Shown here: piece by piece, positions 24,516-33,164 of the stretch
How positions within the stretch are numbered: the stretch's first letter is position 1
Layout of the letters: each line of letters starts with the position of its first letter
Source: CAVYXK01 sp963708245
Lineage (GTDB): Bacteria > Pseudomonadota > Alphaproteobacteria > Acetobacterales > Acetobacteraceae
Length of the DNA: 64,000 bases
Assembly: GCA_963708245.1 (NCBI GenBank)
Contig: OY970201.1
Span: forward strand, 6,572,001-6,636,000
Reading direction: 5' to 3'
The notes under the pieces: model-generated
Seen by the model: only the letters and a program-made list of their open reading frames with translations
What the model was told of the DNA's origin: nothing
Database searches by the model: none
Position numbers and translations under genes: made by a program

Positions 24516-24860
24516 ATGACAAAGACATTGTTGCGCGCTGTCGCCAGCGCCGCGCTGGCGCTGACGCTGGTCGGTTGCGCTGTTGACGGTTCGTACCCGG
24601 ACGGCGGCAGCTTGGGTTACAGCTATGACTACGGTCCGTGGGACGGCTCCTATGGGTACTGGGGCCCTGGCTTCTACGACGGCGGGTATCACCACCAGTG
24701 GGATGACTGGCACGACGGGCATTTCGTGCCGCATGCGGGTCCGGCCTTCAGCCATCCGATGGCTGGCGGGATGCGGGTCGCCAGCTTGCACGCCGGCGGC
24801 TTTGGCGGAGGCTTTCATGGTGGTGGCTTCCACGGTGGTGGTGGCCACGGCCGCGGGTGA
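24516..24860 (+). CDS. Gly/His/Tyr-rich small lipoprotein
   Basis: 114 residues from ATG 24516, eight bases after GGAAAGG (an ATG at 24510 is too close to that site). Signal peptide MTKTLLRAVASAALALTLVG with a lipobox ending at Cys (LVGC), so a predicted lipid-anchored envelope protein. The mature part is low-complexity: Tyr/Gly-rich (SYDYGPWDGSYGYWGPG), then YHHQWDDWHDGHF, and a C-terminal run of GGGFHGGG type repeats. His clusters could bind metal ions, but that is a guess. It is followed 40 bases later by another small exported protein, so the two may form an operon. Confidence 0.75.
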   Translation: MTKTLLRAVASAALALTLVGCAVDGSYPDGGSLGYSYDYGPWDGSYGYWGPGFYDGGYHHQWDDWHDGHFVPHAGPAFSHPMAGGMRVASLHAGGFGGGFHGGGFHGGGGHGRG

Positions 24861-24900
24861 CGGCTCTCGTGCAATCCGAATCGGAACAGGAGATACTGAT

Positions 24901-25170
24901 ATGCGCCAGATTGTTGCCTCTGCCATCGAGGCAGTTGCGATCTGTGCAGTGGTGCTCGCGGTCGGCCTCTCGCCGGCCGTGGCCCAGCACGCTCCACAGG
25001 CAACCCCGTCGCGGATCGACAATATATGGGGTTGGCGCGCGCATCAGCCGACCGAGGCCGAAGTGCGCAGCCGCGGGCCCGCCCACGCCGCGACCGCCCA
25101 GGTGCAGCGGGCGGCCGACGACGAGGTGAACCAGATCTATCAAAGCCTGATGGGTCGCTCGGCGGGCTGA
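24901..25170 (+). CDS. Small exported protein (89 aa)
   Basis: The ATG at 24901 follows AGGAGA about 8 bases upstream. An N-terminal hydrophobic signal (IEAVAICAVVLAVGLSPAVA, cut near AVAQ) precedes a soluble, charged remainder with IDNIWGWRAHQPTEAEV and a C-terminal helix-like DDEVNQIYQSLM. No known domain recognised. Located 40 bases after the Gly/His-rich lipoprotein on the same strand. Its partner and function are unknown; an envelope role is inferred from the signal only. Confidence 0.7.
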   Translation: MRQIVASAIEAVAICAVVLAVGLSPAVAQHAPQATPSRIDNIWGWRAHQPTEAEVRSRGPAHAATAQVQRAADDEVNQIYQSLMGRSAG

Positions 25171-25177
25171 GGCGGCC

Positions 25178-25230
25178 GCCCACCTCTCCCGCTCTGCAGG
25201 AGAGGCGGACGCGCTTAAGCGCGGCGGGCG
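25178..25230. terminator. Hairpin between convergent genes
   Basis: CACCTCTCC-CGCTCTGCA-GGAGAGGCG forms a stem of six or more pairs between the exported-protein gene and the leftward ada gene. It is a variant of the CTCTCCCGC palindrome in the 116-bp array at 8.5 kb. No U-run follows, so any terminator role is uncertain. Confidence 0.35.
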
Positions 25231-25249
25231 AGGGTGCGCTGCAGCAACA

Positions 25250-26314
25250 TTATGCCTCGTGCACCGCGCGTTCGCGCTCCAGCATCGCCCGTTTGCGCGG
25301 CACGCCCCAGCGATACCCGGTCAGATTGCCATCCTTGCCCACGACCCGGTGACACGGCACTGCAAGGGCTACCGGGTTGTCGGCGCAGGACCGCGCTACG
25401 GCGCGGACCGCCCGCGGGCTCCCCAGCATCGCCGCCACCTCGCCATAGGTGCGCGTCTCGCCTGGGGGAATACGGCACAACGCCGCCCAGACACGTTGTT
25501 GGAATGCCGTGCCGCGCAAATCGAGCGGCAGCGCCAGGGCCTCGCGCGGCTCCTCGATGAACTCGAGCACCGCGGCAACGGTCTGGGCCAAACCGGCATC
25601 ATCAACGATGATTTGCGCCCGCGGGAAGCGGTGGGAGAGTTCGCCGAGCAGCGCCTCGTCGGGCTCGGCAAAGCCGATGAAGCACACGCCCTTCTCGGTC
25701 GCGCCCACCAGCAGCCGGCCGAACGGGCAGTCGGCGAACGCCGTGCGGATCACCTCGCCGGTACCGCCGCGCCGGGCGGCGCCGGGCGTCATCCCCAGCA
25801 GTTCGCTGGTACGCTCGTAGACCCGACTTTCGGAGCCGAAGCCAGCCCCGGCTACCGCATCGGCCACACGCTCCCCGGCGGCCAGCGCGGCGTGCAGGCG
25901 CCGCGCTCGCACCCCTTCGGCATATCCGCGCGGCGTCAGCCCGGTATGCGCCTGGAACATCCGAAGGAAGTGAAACTTGGAATAGCCTGCCCGTGCCGCC
26001 AGCCGCTCCAAGGAGGGCATGTTCTCCTCCGCCTCGATGAAGGCGCAGGCGTCGCGCACCACCTCCTGCGCCAGGCGGGCGCGCTCGCCTTTGGGATCGC
26101 AGCGGCGACAGGCGCGGAAGCCCGCGGCCTCAGCCTGCTCGATGGTGCGGAAGAACCGCACATTGCGCCGTAGCGGTCGCGGCGACGGGCAGCCTGGGCG
26201 GCAGAACACGCCCATGGTGGTGACCGCGTACAGGAAATCTCCCGGCTCCCGGCGCAGGACCTTGTCCCACAGCATTTCGGACGGCGGCAGGTCGGTGGGG
26301 CGTTCGTATGTCAT
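25250..26314 (-). CDS. ada: Bifunctional Ada: alkylphosphotriester sensor/regulator and O6-methylguanine methyltransferase
   Basis: 354 residues from ATG 26312-26314, matching the length of E. coli Ada. The N-terminal zinc domain has all four cysteines at the E. coli positions: Cys38 (methyl acceptor), Cys42, Cys69 and Cys72. An AraC-type helix-turn-helix follows (LERLAARAGYSKFHFLRMFQ and GLTPRGYAEGVRARRL), then the methyltransferase domain with the suicide Cys321 in AVPCHRVV and the preceding GTAFQQRVWAAL. The protein repairs methylated DNA and, once methylated at Cys38, activates alkylation-response genes. No alkA or alkB lies alongside. It is predicted fully functional. Confidence 0.96.
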   Translation of the reverse strand: MTYERPTDLPPSEMLWDKVLRREPGDFLYAVTTMGVFCRPGCPSPRPLRRNVRFFRTIEQAEAAGFRACRRCDPKGERARLAQEVVRDACAFIEAEENMPSLERLAARAGYSKFHFLRMFQAHTGLTPRGYAEGVRARRLHAALAAGERVADAVAGAGFGSESRVYERTSELLGMTPGAARRGGTGEVIRTAFADCPFGRLLVGATEKGVCFIGFAEPDEALLGELSHRFPRAQIIVDDAGLAQTVAAVLEFIEEPREALALPLDLRGTAFQQRVWAALCRIPPGETRTYGEVAAMLGSPRAVRAVARSCADNPVALAVPCHRVVGKDGNLTGYRWGVPRKRAMLERERAVHEA

Positions 26315-26380
26315 GGGCGCAATCTGGCCCCTGGCTGTGGCGTTCGCCATCCGCCGATTGCGCCGACTTGCCGAGTCGCG

Positions 26381-26674
26381 TCAGTCTATCAATTCGACAA
26401 TGTGGCGCAGCGCCTCTTCGGGGAACGCCTTCATCGAGGTGGTGCGCACATTGCCGAGCTTCCCCAGCATCAAGGTGAACCGCGCCGAGACAGCGTCATC
26501 AGGCGCTTCATAGATAGCTACCACATCGTAGTTGCCCATAGTCATCAGGATGGTCTTCACCTGCCCGCCCATCTCCACAAGCTGCCGCTTGGCGGCGTCG
26601 ATGCGCTTCGGGCATTCGCTGATCGTGCGGATGCCCTGGTCGGTCCAATTCGCCAGCATCACGTAGGTTGGCAT
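26381..26674 (-). CDS. GYD-domain protein
   Basis: 97 residues matching the small GYD family: MPTYVMLANWTDQGIRTI, then EMGGQVKTILMTMGNYDVVA with the G-[NQY]-[YF]-D core (MGNYDVV), and a C-terminal helix (GNVRTTSMKAFPEEALRHIV). These proteins adopt a ferredoxin-like alpha/beta-barrel fold and their role is not established. GGAGGAT lies seven bases before the ATG at 26672-26674. Stands between ada and the IS4 element, all in different transcription contexts. Confidence 0.9.
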   Translation of the reverse strand: MPTYVMLANWTDQGIRTISECPKRIDAAKRQLVEMGGQVKTILMTMGNYDVVAIYEAPDDAVSARFTLMLGKLGNVRTTSMKAFPEEALRHIVELID

Positions 26675-26801
26675 GGACGTATCCTCCGCTCCGGGGTCTG
26701 ATCATGCCCCTGCGGAGGGAACTGGGGCCGGTCGGGTCCAGACTCAAGTCCGAGGGGTCCAGGGGACTTGTCCCCTGGCGGGGGTGCAGGGGGCAGAGCC
26801 C

Positions 26802-28165
26802 CATAGGCGCTAAAATAATGCTTGACCCGACGCGAATCGGCTTGATTCTGGGGGCAGATGCACGACGCCGCATCTGTCCTGACCGACCAGTTCTCCGATC
26901 TGCTGGCGCGACTTCCGCCGGGCCTCGACCTTGATCGTCTGGCGCTGGAGACGAAGGCGATCCAGCGCAGGCGTGAGGTTGTCGATGGCGCGAGCCTGTT
27001 GCGGATCGCCCTTGCACGCGGACCGGGCGGACTGTCATTGCGGCAAACCTCGGCCTGGGCGTCGATGCTGGGGATCGCCGAACTCAGCAACCCGGCCGTC
27101 AAATACCGCCTGAACCAGGCGACGGACTTTCTCGCAGCCCTGGTGGAACGCCTGCTGGCGGCGAAAGCCCCTGGCGCGGAGTTGCGTTGGCCCGGTCGTA
27201 CTTTGCGCCTCGCCGACGGCAGCTGCGTGAGCAAACCCGGCAGCACCGGTACCGACTGGCGCGTCCACGGCGTGTTCGATCTCGGACGCGGCGGGTTCGC
27301 GCATCTCGAACTGACCGACCAACATGGCGCCGAAGCGCTGGAGCGGGGCGCTCCGCGGTCGGGCGAAATCCGCATCGGTGATCGTAATTACGCCCGAGCA
27401 CCGGTGTTGCGGCGCTTCCGCGTGCAGAGCGGCGCCACCGCCGACTTCATCGTGCGGCTGGGCTGGAATGCGCTGCAACTGACCAACCCGGCCGGCAAAC
27501 CGTTCGATCTGATCGGCTATCTGCAATGTCTGCCGCCCGGTTCGAGCCCGCACGAGGTGAACCTGCGCGCGCCGGTCAGCCGCGATGAGCCCGCGTTGGC
27601 GGTGCGGCTGATCGTGCAGCGCAAGACGCCCGAGGCGGCCGAAGCCACACGGGTGGTGCTGCGCCGTGCCGCAGCCAGAAAGGGCAAGGTGCTCGACACG
27701 CGCAGCCTGATCGCGGCGGAATTCATGATCCTGGCGACATCCCTGCCGAAGAGCGGATATAGCGCAAAGGCGGTCCTCTCGGTCTATCGGCTGCGCTGGC
27801 AAATCGAACTCGCGTTCAAGCGCCTGAAGTCTCTGCTGCATATCGACCAGCTGCCAACGTGGACCGAACGCGGATCGCGAAGTTAGCTGTATGCCCACCT
27901 CATCCTTGCCTTGTTGTGTGACGATCTCAGCCAGGAGTTCCTGGAATCTTCCCCCTGAGGACGTGCTCGACGCGGCCTATGTCCCGTCCCTCTGGGCCGT
28001 GCAGAAGACCGTGCTGATGGTGCTGATTGCCATCATCCTCGGTCCAATCTCTCTCGCCAGCTTCCTGGCCGCACCAGCAATCGTTCATCGTCACCTCGCT
28101 AACGCACCGCGAAGACGAAGGCCCGCTATCCGATATCCGGTCCACCACCTATTTTAGCGCGTATG
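26802..28165 (+). mobile_element. IS4-family insertion sequence with inverted ends
   Basis: Left end CATAGGCGCTAAAATA (26802-26817) and right end TATTTTAGCGCGTATG (28150-28165) form a 15-of-16 inverted repeat. The flanks read GGGGCAGAGCCCC on the left and GGGGCGGAGCCCC on the right, a near-duplicate of 13 bp compatible with an IS4-type target duplication inside a common GGGGCAGAGCCCC repeat. About 1.36 kb, one transposase gene. Confidence 0.8.
26858..27959 (+). pseudogene. IS4-family transposase with an in-frame amber stop
   Basis: DDE transposase of the IS4 family: Asp120 (LRLADGS), Asp175 (RIGDRNYA) and Glu317 (YRLRWQIELAFKRLK, the Y-R-E signature). The frame stops at TAG 27884-27886 after RGSRS. 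The same frame then continues LYAHLILALLCDDLSQEFL up to TGA 27957-27959, which is the normal family C-terminus where a Trp precedes LYA. So TGG probably mutated to TAG, removing about 24 residues. The catalytic core is whole; activity may be reduced or lost. Confidence 0.85.
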
Positions 28166-28186
28166 GGGCGGAGCCCCCTGGTCCTC

Positions 28187-28978
28187 CTACCGATCCAGCA
28201 CCGTCCGCAGGAAATCGCGCGTGCGGGGTTCGCGCGGTGCGCCGAATATCTGCTCGGGGCTCGCCTCTTCGACGATCCGTCCATGGTCCATGAATATAAC
28301 GCGCGACGACACCTGCCGCGCGAAATTCATTTCATGCGTGACGACCAACATCGTCATCCCCTGGCTGGCGAGACGTCGCATGACGGCAAGCACCTCTGCG
28401 ACCAGCTCCGGGTCCAGTGCGCTCGTCACCTCATCGAACAGCATCGCCTTCGGATCCATCGCCAGCGCACGGGCGATGGCGGCGCGCTGCTGCTGTCCGC
28501 CGGACAGTTCCTCGGGATAGGCATCCGCTTTGTCACCCAGGCCGACCATCTCGAGCAGCGCCGTGGCACGCTGCCGGGCGGCTGCTCGCGGCTGCCGTAA
28601 CACATGGACCGGGGCTTCGATCAGGTTCCCCATGACGGTCAGATGCGGGAACAGATTGAAGTGCTGGAATACCATCCCGACCTGCGCGCGTACCGCAGCC
28701 ACCGCCCGATTGGAATGTGCCTTGAACACACCTCCCTCTTCGTCGCGATAAGCCAGCTTGCCGTCGATCCGGATGCGGCCGGACTCCGGCACCTCAAGGT
28801 GGTTGATGCAGCGCAGCAGTGTCGATTTGCCGCTGCCCGATGGGCCGATGACGCATACCACCTCACCCGTCGCGACTGAGAGGTTGATGCCGTCGAGGAC
28901 ATGCAGCAGACCGAAATGCTTATGCAGGTCCTCCACCTCGATCATCGGCCGGTCACGGGGGGAAGAGGGATCGTTCAT
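28187..28978 (-). CDS. Polar amino-acid ABC transporter ATP-binding protein (GlnQ/HisP-like)
   Basis: 263 residues. MIEVEDLHKHFGLLHVLDGI, Walker A GPSGSGKST, Q-loop VFQHFNLFPHLTVM (typical of the amino-acid subgroup), signature LSGGQQQR, Walker B AMLFDEVTSALDPE and the switch His in VVTHEM. The ATG at 28976-28978 overlaps the permease stop as ATGA. Third gene of a binding-protein, permease, ATPase operon transcribed leftward from 30586. Confidence 0.95.
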   Translation of the reverse strand: MNDPSSPRDRPMIEVEDLHKHFGLLHVLDGINLSVATGEVVCVIGPSGSGKSTLLRCINHLEVPESGRIRIDGKLAYRDEEGGVFKAHSNRAVAAVRAQVGMVFQHFNLFPHLTVMGNLIEAPVHVLRQPRAAARQRATALLEMVGLGDKADAYPEELSGGQQQRAAIARALAMDPKAMLFDEVTSALDPELVAEVLAVMRRLASQGMTMLVVTHEMNFARQVSSRVIFMDHGRIVEEASPEQIFGAPREPRTRDFLRTVLDR

Positions 28979-29658
28979 CGCGCCCGCCGCCTCCGTCCGT
29001 ATCCCGCACGGGTGACGCGCTCGAGATAGCCGACCAGCCGCGCCGCTGGGAAACTCACCGCGAAATACATAACCCCGACAACGGTATAGAGCGTGAAGTA
29101 CTGATAGCTCAGCGCGGCCTTCACTTGTGCGGTGTACAACAGCTCTTGAATGCTTATCGCCGAGGCCAGCGCCGTGTCTTTGAAGAGGCCGATGAAGTAG
29201 TTCCCGAGAGTCGGGATGATGATGCGGATCGCCTGCGGCAGGATGATGCGTCGCATGGCGAGCGCGTGCGTCATGCCGAGCGCCGCCGCTGCGTCATGTT
29301 GACCGCGCGAGATCGCCTGAATACCGCCGCGATAGACTTCCGAGATATACGCCGAATAGTTCAACGTCAACGCCAGAACGCCCGCCGAGAAAGGGTCAAG
29401 CCGGATGCCAATCGAAGGCAACACATAGTACACGTAGATAAGCTGCAGAAAAAGCGGGGTGCCCCGCATCACCTCAAGATAGCTCTTCATCAGCCAGCGG
29501 AGCGGCGTGATGCGCGACATCCCCGCCAGTGCCACGAAGAGTGCGAAGACCAGACTGAGAACAATAACGACAAGCGTCAGCTCGACGGTTATCAGCAGGC
29601 CGCCGAGCAACGGCCCGATATTCTCGAGCGCGACTTGCGGGTTGAATAGTTGAAACAC
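28975..29658 (-). CDS. Polar amino-acid ABC transporter permease (GlnP/HisM-like)
   Basis: 227 residues with five membrane segments. YLEVMRGTPLFLQLIYVYYV is the family signature and ISRGQHDAAAALGMTHALAM the EAA loop, with RRIILPQAIRIIIPTLGNYF after it. Only one permease gene is present, so the channel is probably a homodimer. Located 52 bases after the binding-protein gene and coupled by ATGA to the ATPase gene. Confidence 0.95.
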   Translation of the reverse strand: MFQLFNPQVALENIGPLLGGLLITVELTLVVIVLSLVFALFVALAGMSRITPLRWLMKSYLEVMRGTPLFLQLIYVYYVLPSIGIRLDPFSAGVLALTLNYSAYISEVYRGGIQAISRGQHDAAAALGMTHALAMRRIILPQAIRIIIPTLGNYFIGLFKDTALASAISIQELLYTAQVKAALSYQYFTLYTVVGVMYFAVSFPAARLVGYLERVTRAGYGRRRRAR

Positions 29659-29710
29659 TGGCCGTCAACAGCTCGCCGGGGCGGGTATTGCCGCCCCGGC
29701 GGCCATAGCG

Positions 29711-30586
29711 TCAGGGATGCAGCGTGAACATGACAAGGTTGCGATCGGAAAGTCCGTACTTCTTAAGGATAGAGCTGACCACTCCACTGGCGCGGATTTC
29801 TCCGAGAGCCCCGGTGTAGGCAGCCCTTAGCGAGCAATCCTCCTTGCGGATGCCAAAGCGGGCCATGCCGTAGCCGCCGCCCTGGATGATGTTGGTGGGT
29901 ACTGGAATGCTCCACAGGGGATCGAGGTTGTTATTCGGATTCTCTTTGTCGAACTGCCTATAGACGACATCGTCTTCCAGCACCGCATCGAGACGCCCCT
30001 GGTTGAGGCTCTGTAGTTCATCGACCTCCTGCTTGAACTCGGTCGTCTGCACGCCGATCCGGTGCAGATACAAGTCCGCAGCGGCGCCGGTGATGGCGCC
30101 GACCCTCTTGCCCTTCAATTGGTCATAGCTCGTGATGTTGAGCGGATTGCCCTTCTGCACGATCAGTACCGGGCCATACCACCAGGCGGGGCCGGAGAAG
30201 CTGATCACCTTCATGCGTTCCGGTGTGACGTGGATATCGGCACCGATCACATCGATGCGTCGCGACAGCAGCGCGGGGATCACCAATTCCCAGGGCATCC
30301 AGACAACGTTGATTTTCTTGATGCCAAGCACGTCGAGCACGGCCTTGTTGATGTCCCAGTCGATCCCGGTGGGCTGCTTGTTGGCGTCCTGGTAAACTTC
30401 GGGCGGGTTGACATTGAAGCCGAGCGAGATTCCGTTCTTGACCGCGTTTTCGTACGACGGATCGCCGCAATTCGCGACATCCGGCTTCATTTCCACGTAG
30501 AAGTTCAACTCCTGCGCCAGCGCAGGACATGCGGCGAGCGCGAGGACCAAGCCGGCGGCAATAGCAATTCGCGGTGAACGGAACAT
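29711..30586 (-). CDS. Amino-acid-type ABC transporter substrate-binding protein
   Basis: 291 residues from ATG 30584-30586 after GGGGAGG. Signal peptide MFRSPRIAIAAGLVLALAAC with a cut near ALAQ. The mature part is SBP_bac_3: GIDWDINKAVLDVLGIKKIN, LLSRRIDVIGADIHVTPERM, ISFSGPAWWYGPVLIVQKGN, LKGKRVGAITGAAADLYL and a tail with GIRKEDCSLRAAYTGALGEI. The residues that contact the ligand's alpha-amino/carboxylate (the usual Arg and Asp) are not obvious, so the ligand may be a carboxylate other than a standard amino acid. Divergently transcribed from the enolase-superfamily and CoA-transferase genes, which may act on what it imports. Confidence 0.92.
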   Translation of the reverse strand: MFRSPRIAIAAGLVLALAACPALAQELNFYVEMKPDVANCGDPSYENAVKNGISLGFNVNPPEVYQDANKQPTGIDWDINKAVLDVLGIKKINVVWMPWELVIPALLSRRIDVIGADIHVTPERMKVISFSGPAWWYGPVLIVQKGNPLNITSYDQLKGKRVGAITGAAADLYLHRIGVQTTEFKQEVDELQSLNQGRLDAVLEDDVVYRQFDKENPNNNLDPLWSIPVPTNIIQGGGYGMARFGIRKEDCSLRAAYTGALGEIRASGVVSSILKKYGLSDRNLVMFTLHP

Positions 30587-30763
30587 AGAAGCCTCCCCTG
30601 TTGTTGCGGCGAGCGTACCGTAGCACCGGGCCCGGCTACCGCAACTGGCACGGAAGACCATTGCCAAGCGCGAACATTCCTGATGCGGTGAGTTCCTCCT
30701 CTTTGCGGAAGCGGCACCCGGCTGCTTAATGGTCACCAACCCTGGACCCGGAGGAGCACCGAC

Positions 30764-31879
30764 ATGAAAATCACCGACGTGCAGGCCATCTATCTGCGGC
30801 TGCCGGAAATCCAGCAGCGCACCGACAGCTCGCAGGATGCCTTGCTGGTCAAGGTCAGCACTGACGCCGGCTTGGTCGGCTGGGGCGAGGTGGACGGCTG
30901 CCCCCTGGTCGCCAAAGCGGTGATCGAAGCCGGCTACTCGCACACCCAGGTCAATGGCCTACGCGCCATCTTGCTGGGCGAGGACCCGCTCGACACCACC
31001 CGCCTCTGGAACAAGATGTACCAATCGACCCTGTATTTCGGCCGCAGCGGTGCCACGATCCAGGCGATGGCCGGGGTCGACATCGCGCTGTGGGACATCA
31101 AGGGCAAGGCGCTCGGCCAGCCGATCGCGACCCTGCTCGGCGGTGCGCAGCGGAACACGATGCGCGTCTATTCCTCCAACATGTTCCAATTCACCATCGA
31201 AGCCACGGTCGAGCGGGCCAAACGCGCAATCGACACGGGCCATACCGCCGTCAAGTTCGGCTGGGAGCCGTTCGGCCGCGACGCCGCGACCGACCTACGC
31301 TATGTCGAGGCGATCCGCCGCGCGATCGGCGACACCAACGATTTCATGCTGGACGTGGGGCTGGCCTGGGATGCCAAGACTACGCTGCAGCGCGCGCGCC
31401 TGTTCGAGCCCTATCGCCTGTTCTGGATCGAAGAACCGCTGCCCCCGGACGACTACACCGGCTACGCGAAAGTCTCGCGCGGCTGCCTCCAGCACATCGC
31501 CGCCGGCGAGCAGGAATGCAGCGTGGTCGGCTTCGAGCGGTTGATCGACGAGGGCGGCATCGACATCGTGCAGATCGACCTGACGCGCTGCGGCTTCACC
31601 CAGGCCATGCGCATCGCCGCCCATGCCCACAGGCGCGGGCGCAAAGCCTGCAACCACAATTTCACCACTGACATCAACACCGCGGCGTCGCTGCACTTCC
31701 TCTGCGCCATCGACAACCCACTGGTCATGGAATACTGCGTCGAGCCCAGCGAGATCTCGCAGCACCTGGCGAAGCATCCGGTCACCATCCGAGACGGGGT
31801 CGCGCATTTGCCGCAGGATCCCGGGCTCGGCGTCGAGCCAAACCCAGAGATCATCGAGAAATACCTGGTGCGCAACTGA
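30764..31879 (+). CDS. Enolase-superfamily enzyme (mandelate racemase/muconate-lactonizing group)
   Basis: 371 residues. The N-terminal capping domain is followed by the barrel: Lys164 (TAVKFGW; the second Lys of the usual KxK is Gly), metal ligands Asp197 (LDVGLAWD), Glu223 (WIEEPLPPDD) and Glu249 (AAGEQE), and His298 (ACNHNFTTD) as a candidate base. It probably dehydrates or racemises a hydroxy-acid; the exact substrate is not predictable. GGAGGAG lies about 8 bases before the ATG. Followed 13 bases later by a CoA-transferase gene, pointing to a pathway in which the acid product is activated to a CoA ester. Confidence 0.88.
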   Translation: MKITDVQAIYLRLPEIQQRTDSSQDALLVKVSTDAGLVGWGEVDGCPLVAKAVIEAGYSHTQVNGLRAILLGEDPLDTTRLWNKMYQSTLYFGRSGATIQAMAGVDIALWDIKGKALGQPIATLLGGAQRNTMRVYSSNMFQFTIEATVERAKRAIDTGHTAVKFGWEPFGRDAATDLRYVEAIRRAIGDTNDFMLDVGLAWDAKTTLQRARLFEPYRLFWIEEPLPPDDYTGYAKVSRGCLQHIAAGEQECSVVGFERLIDEGGIDIVQIDLTRCGFTQAMRIAAHAHRRGRKACNHNFTTDINTAASLHFLCAIDNPLVMEYCVEPSEISQHLAKHPVTIRDGVAHLPQDPGLGVEPNPEIIEKYLVRN

Positions 31880-31892
31880 AGGGAGATCCGCG

Positions 31893-33065
31893 ATGGCGGT
31901 CCTGCCGCTCGAAGGGCTCGTGGTCCTCGAATTCTCGCACACCGTCATGGGGCCGACGTGCGGCGTGGTGCTGGCGGATCTCGGCGCCGACGTGATCCGT
32001 ATTGAGCCGGCGCCCGACGGCGACCGCACGCGCCGGCTGCACGGCTTCGCCACCGGATTCTTCGCCTATTTCAACCGCAACAAGCGCTGCATCTGCATCG
32101 ACCTGAAATCGCCGGCCGGGCACGAGGTTGCGCGCGACCTGCTGGCCCGTGCCGACGTGCTGATCGAGAATTTCGCGCCCGGCACCATGGAACGACTCGG
32201 ACTGGGCTGGGAGCAGACGCGCGAGATCAATCCGCGGCTGATCTACTGCGCGCTAAAGGGCTTCCTGCCCGGACCGTACGAGCACCGGCCGGCGCTGGAT
32301 GAAGTGGTGCAGTTCATGACCGGGCTGGCGTACATGACCGGTCCACCCGGTCAACCGCTGCGCGCCGGCTCCTCGGTGATCGATATCATGGGCGGGGTGA
32401 TGGGCGACGTGGCGATCCTGGCCGCGCTGCGCCAGCGCGAGAGGGACGGGCAGGGGCGTCGGGTGACCAGCGCGCTGTTCGAGTCCTCGGCCTTCCTGGT
32501 CGGCCAGCACATGGCCGGCGAGGCAGCGTCCGGCGTGCCCTCGCCGCCGATGCCGGCGCGCAGCAGTGCCTGGGGAATTTACGAGACCTTCGCCACGAAA
32601 TCGGGCGAGAAGCTGTTCATCGGCATCACCTCCGACAACCACTGGCGCGGCTTCTGCACCGCGTTCAACCTGCCGGATCTGCTGGCCGATTCGCGCTTCG
32701 GCAGCAATGCCGCGCGGGTCGAGAACCGGCAGGCCCTGCGCGAGATCGTCGCCGCGATCGCCGCCGAGCGTGACATCGCGGCGCTGGCGCGGATGATGGA
32801 GCAGGCCGGCATCCCGTTCTCGCCAGTCAACCGGCCGTCGGATCTGTTCGACGACCCGCAGGCACAGGCCCACGCGCTGCCTATCCGCATGCCCACTGGC
32901 ACCACCGCCGGCCTGCCGCCCCTGCCGATCGCCTTCGACGACGGCCCGCCGCCGCTTCGTCTCCAACCGCCGGAGGCCGGTGAACACACCGATGCGATCC
33001 TGGCCGGGCTGGGCTACTCGCCGGACCGGGTCGCCGCGCTGCGCTTCGCCGGCGCGGTCCGCTAA
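31893..33065 (+). CDS. CaiB/BaiF-family (class III) CoA transferase
   Basis: 390 residues from ATG 31893 after GGGAGA. Class III features: PLEGLVVLEFSHTVMGPTCG at the start, LADLGADVIRIEP, FFAYFNRNKRCICIDLKSP, the catalytic Asp region (LDEVVQFMTG), YLAxM-type TGPPGQPLRAGSSVIDIMGG and the small C-terminal domain with GIPFSPVNRPSDLFDDPQAQ. These enzymes move CoA between carboxylic acids. Co-transcribed with the upstream enolase-superfamily enzyme. The acceptor acid is unknown. Confidence 0.93.
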   Translation: MAVLPLEGLVVLEFSHTVMGPTCGVVLADLGADVIRIEPAPDGDRTRRLHGFATGFFAYFNRNKRCICIDLKSPAGHEVARDLLARADVLIENFAPGTMERLGLGWEQTREINPRLIYCALKGFLPGPYEHRPALDEVVQFMTGLAYMTGPPGQPLRAGSSVIDIMGGVMGDVAILAALRQRERDGQGRRVTSALFESSAFLVGQHMAGEAASGVPSPPMPARSSAWGIYETFATKSGEKLFIGITSDNHWRGFCTAFNLPDLLADSRFGSNAARVENRQALREIVAAIAAERDIAALARMMEQAGIPFSPVNRPSDLFDDPQAQAHALPIRMPTGTTAGLPPLPIAFDDGPPPLRLQPPEAGEHTDAILAGLGYSPDRVAALRFAGAVR

Positions 33066-33164
33066 CGAACCCCACCTCCTAGGCCGCAAGCGGAGAGGTG
33101 GATGTCGGCCAGCCGCTGCCCGCACCGGCAGACCCCCACCCAAAAATTATGACAGAGCTGTGAC

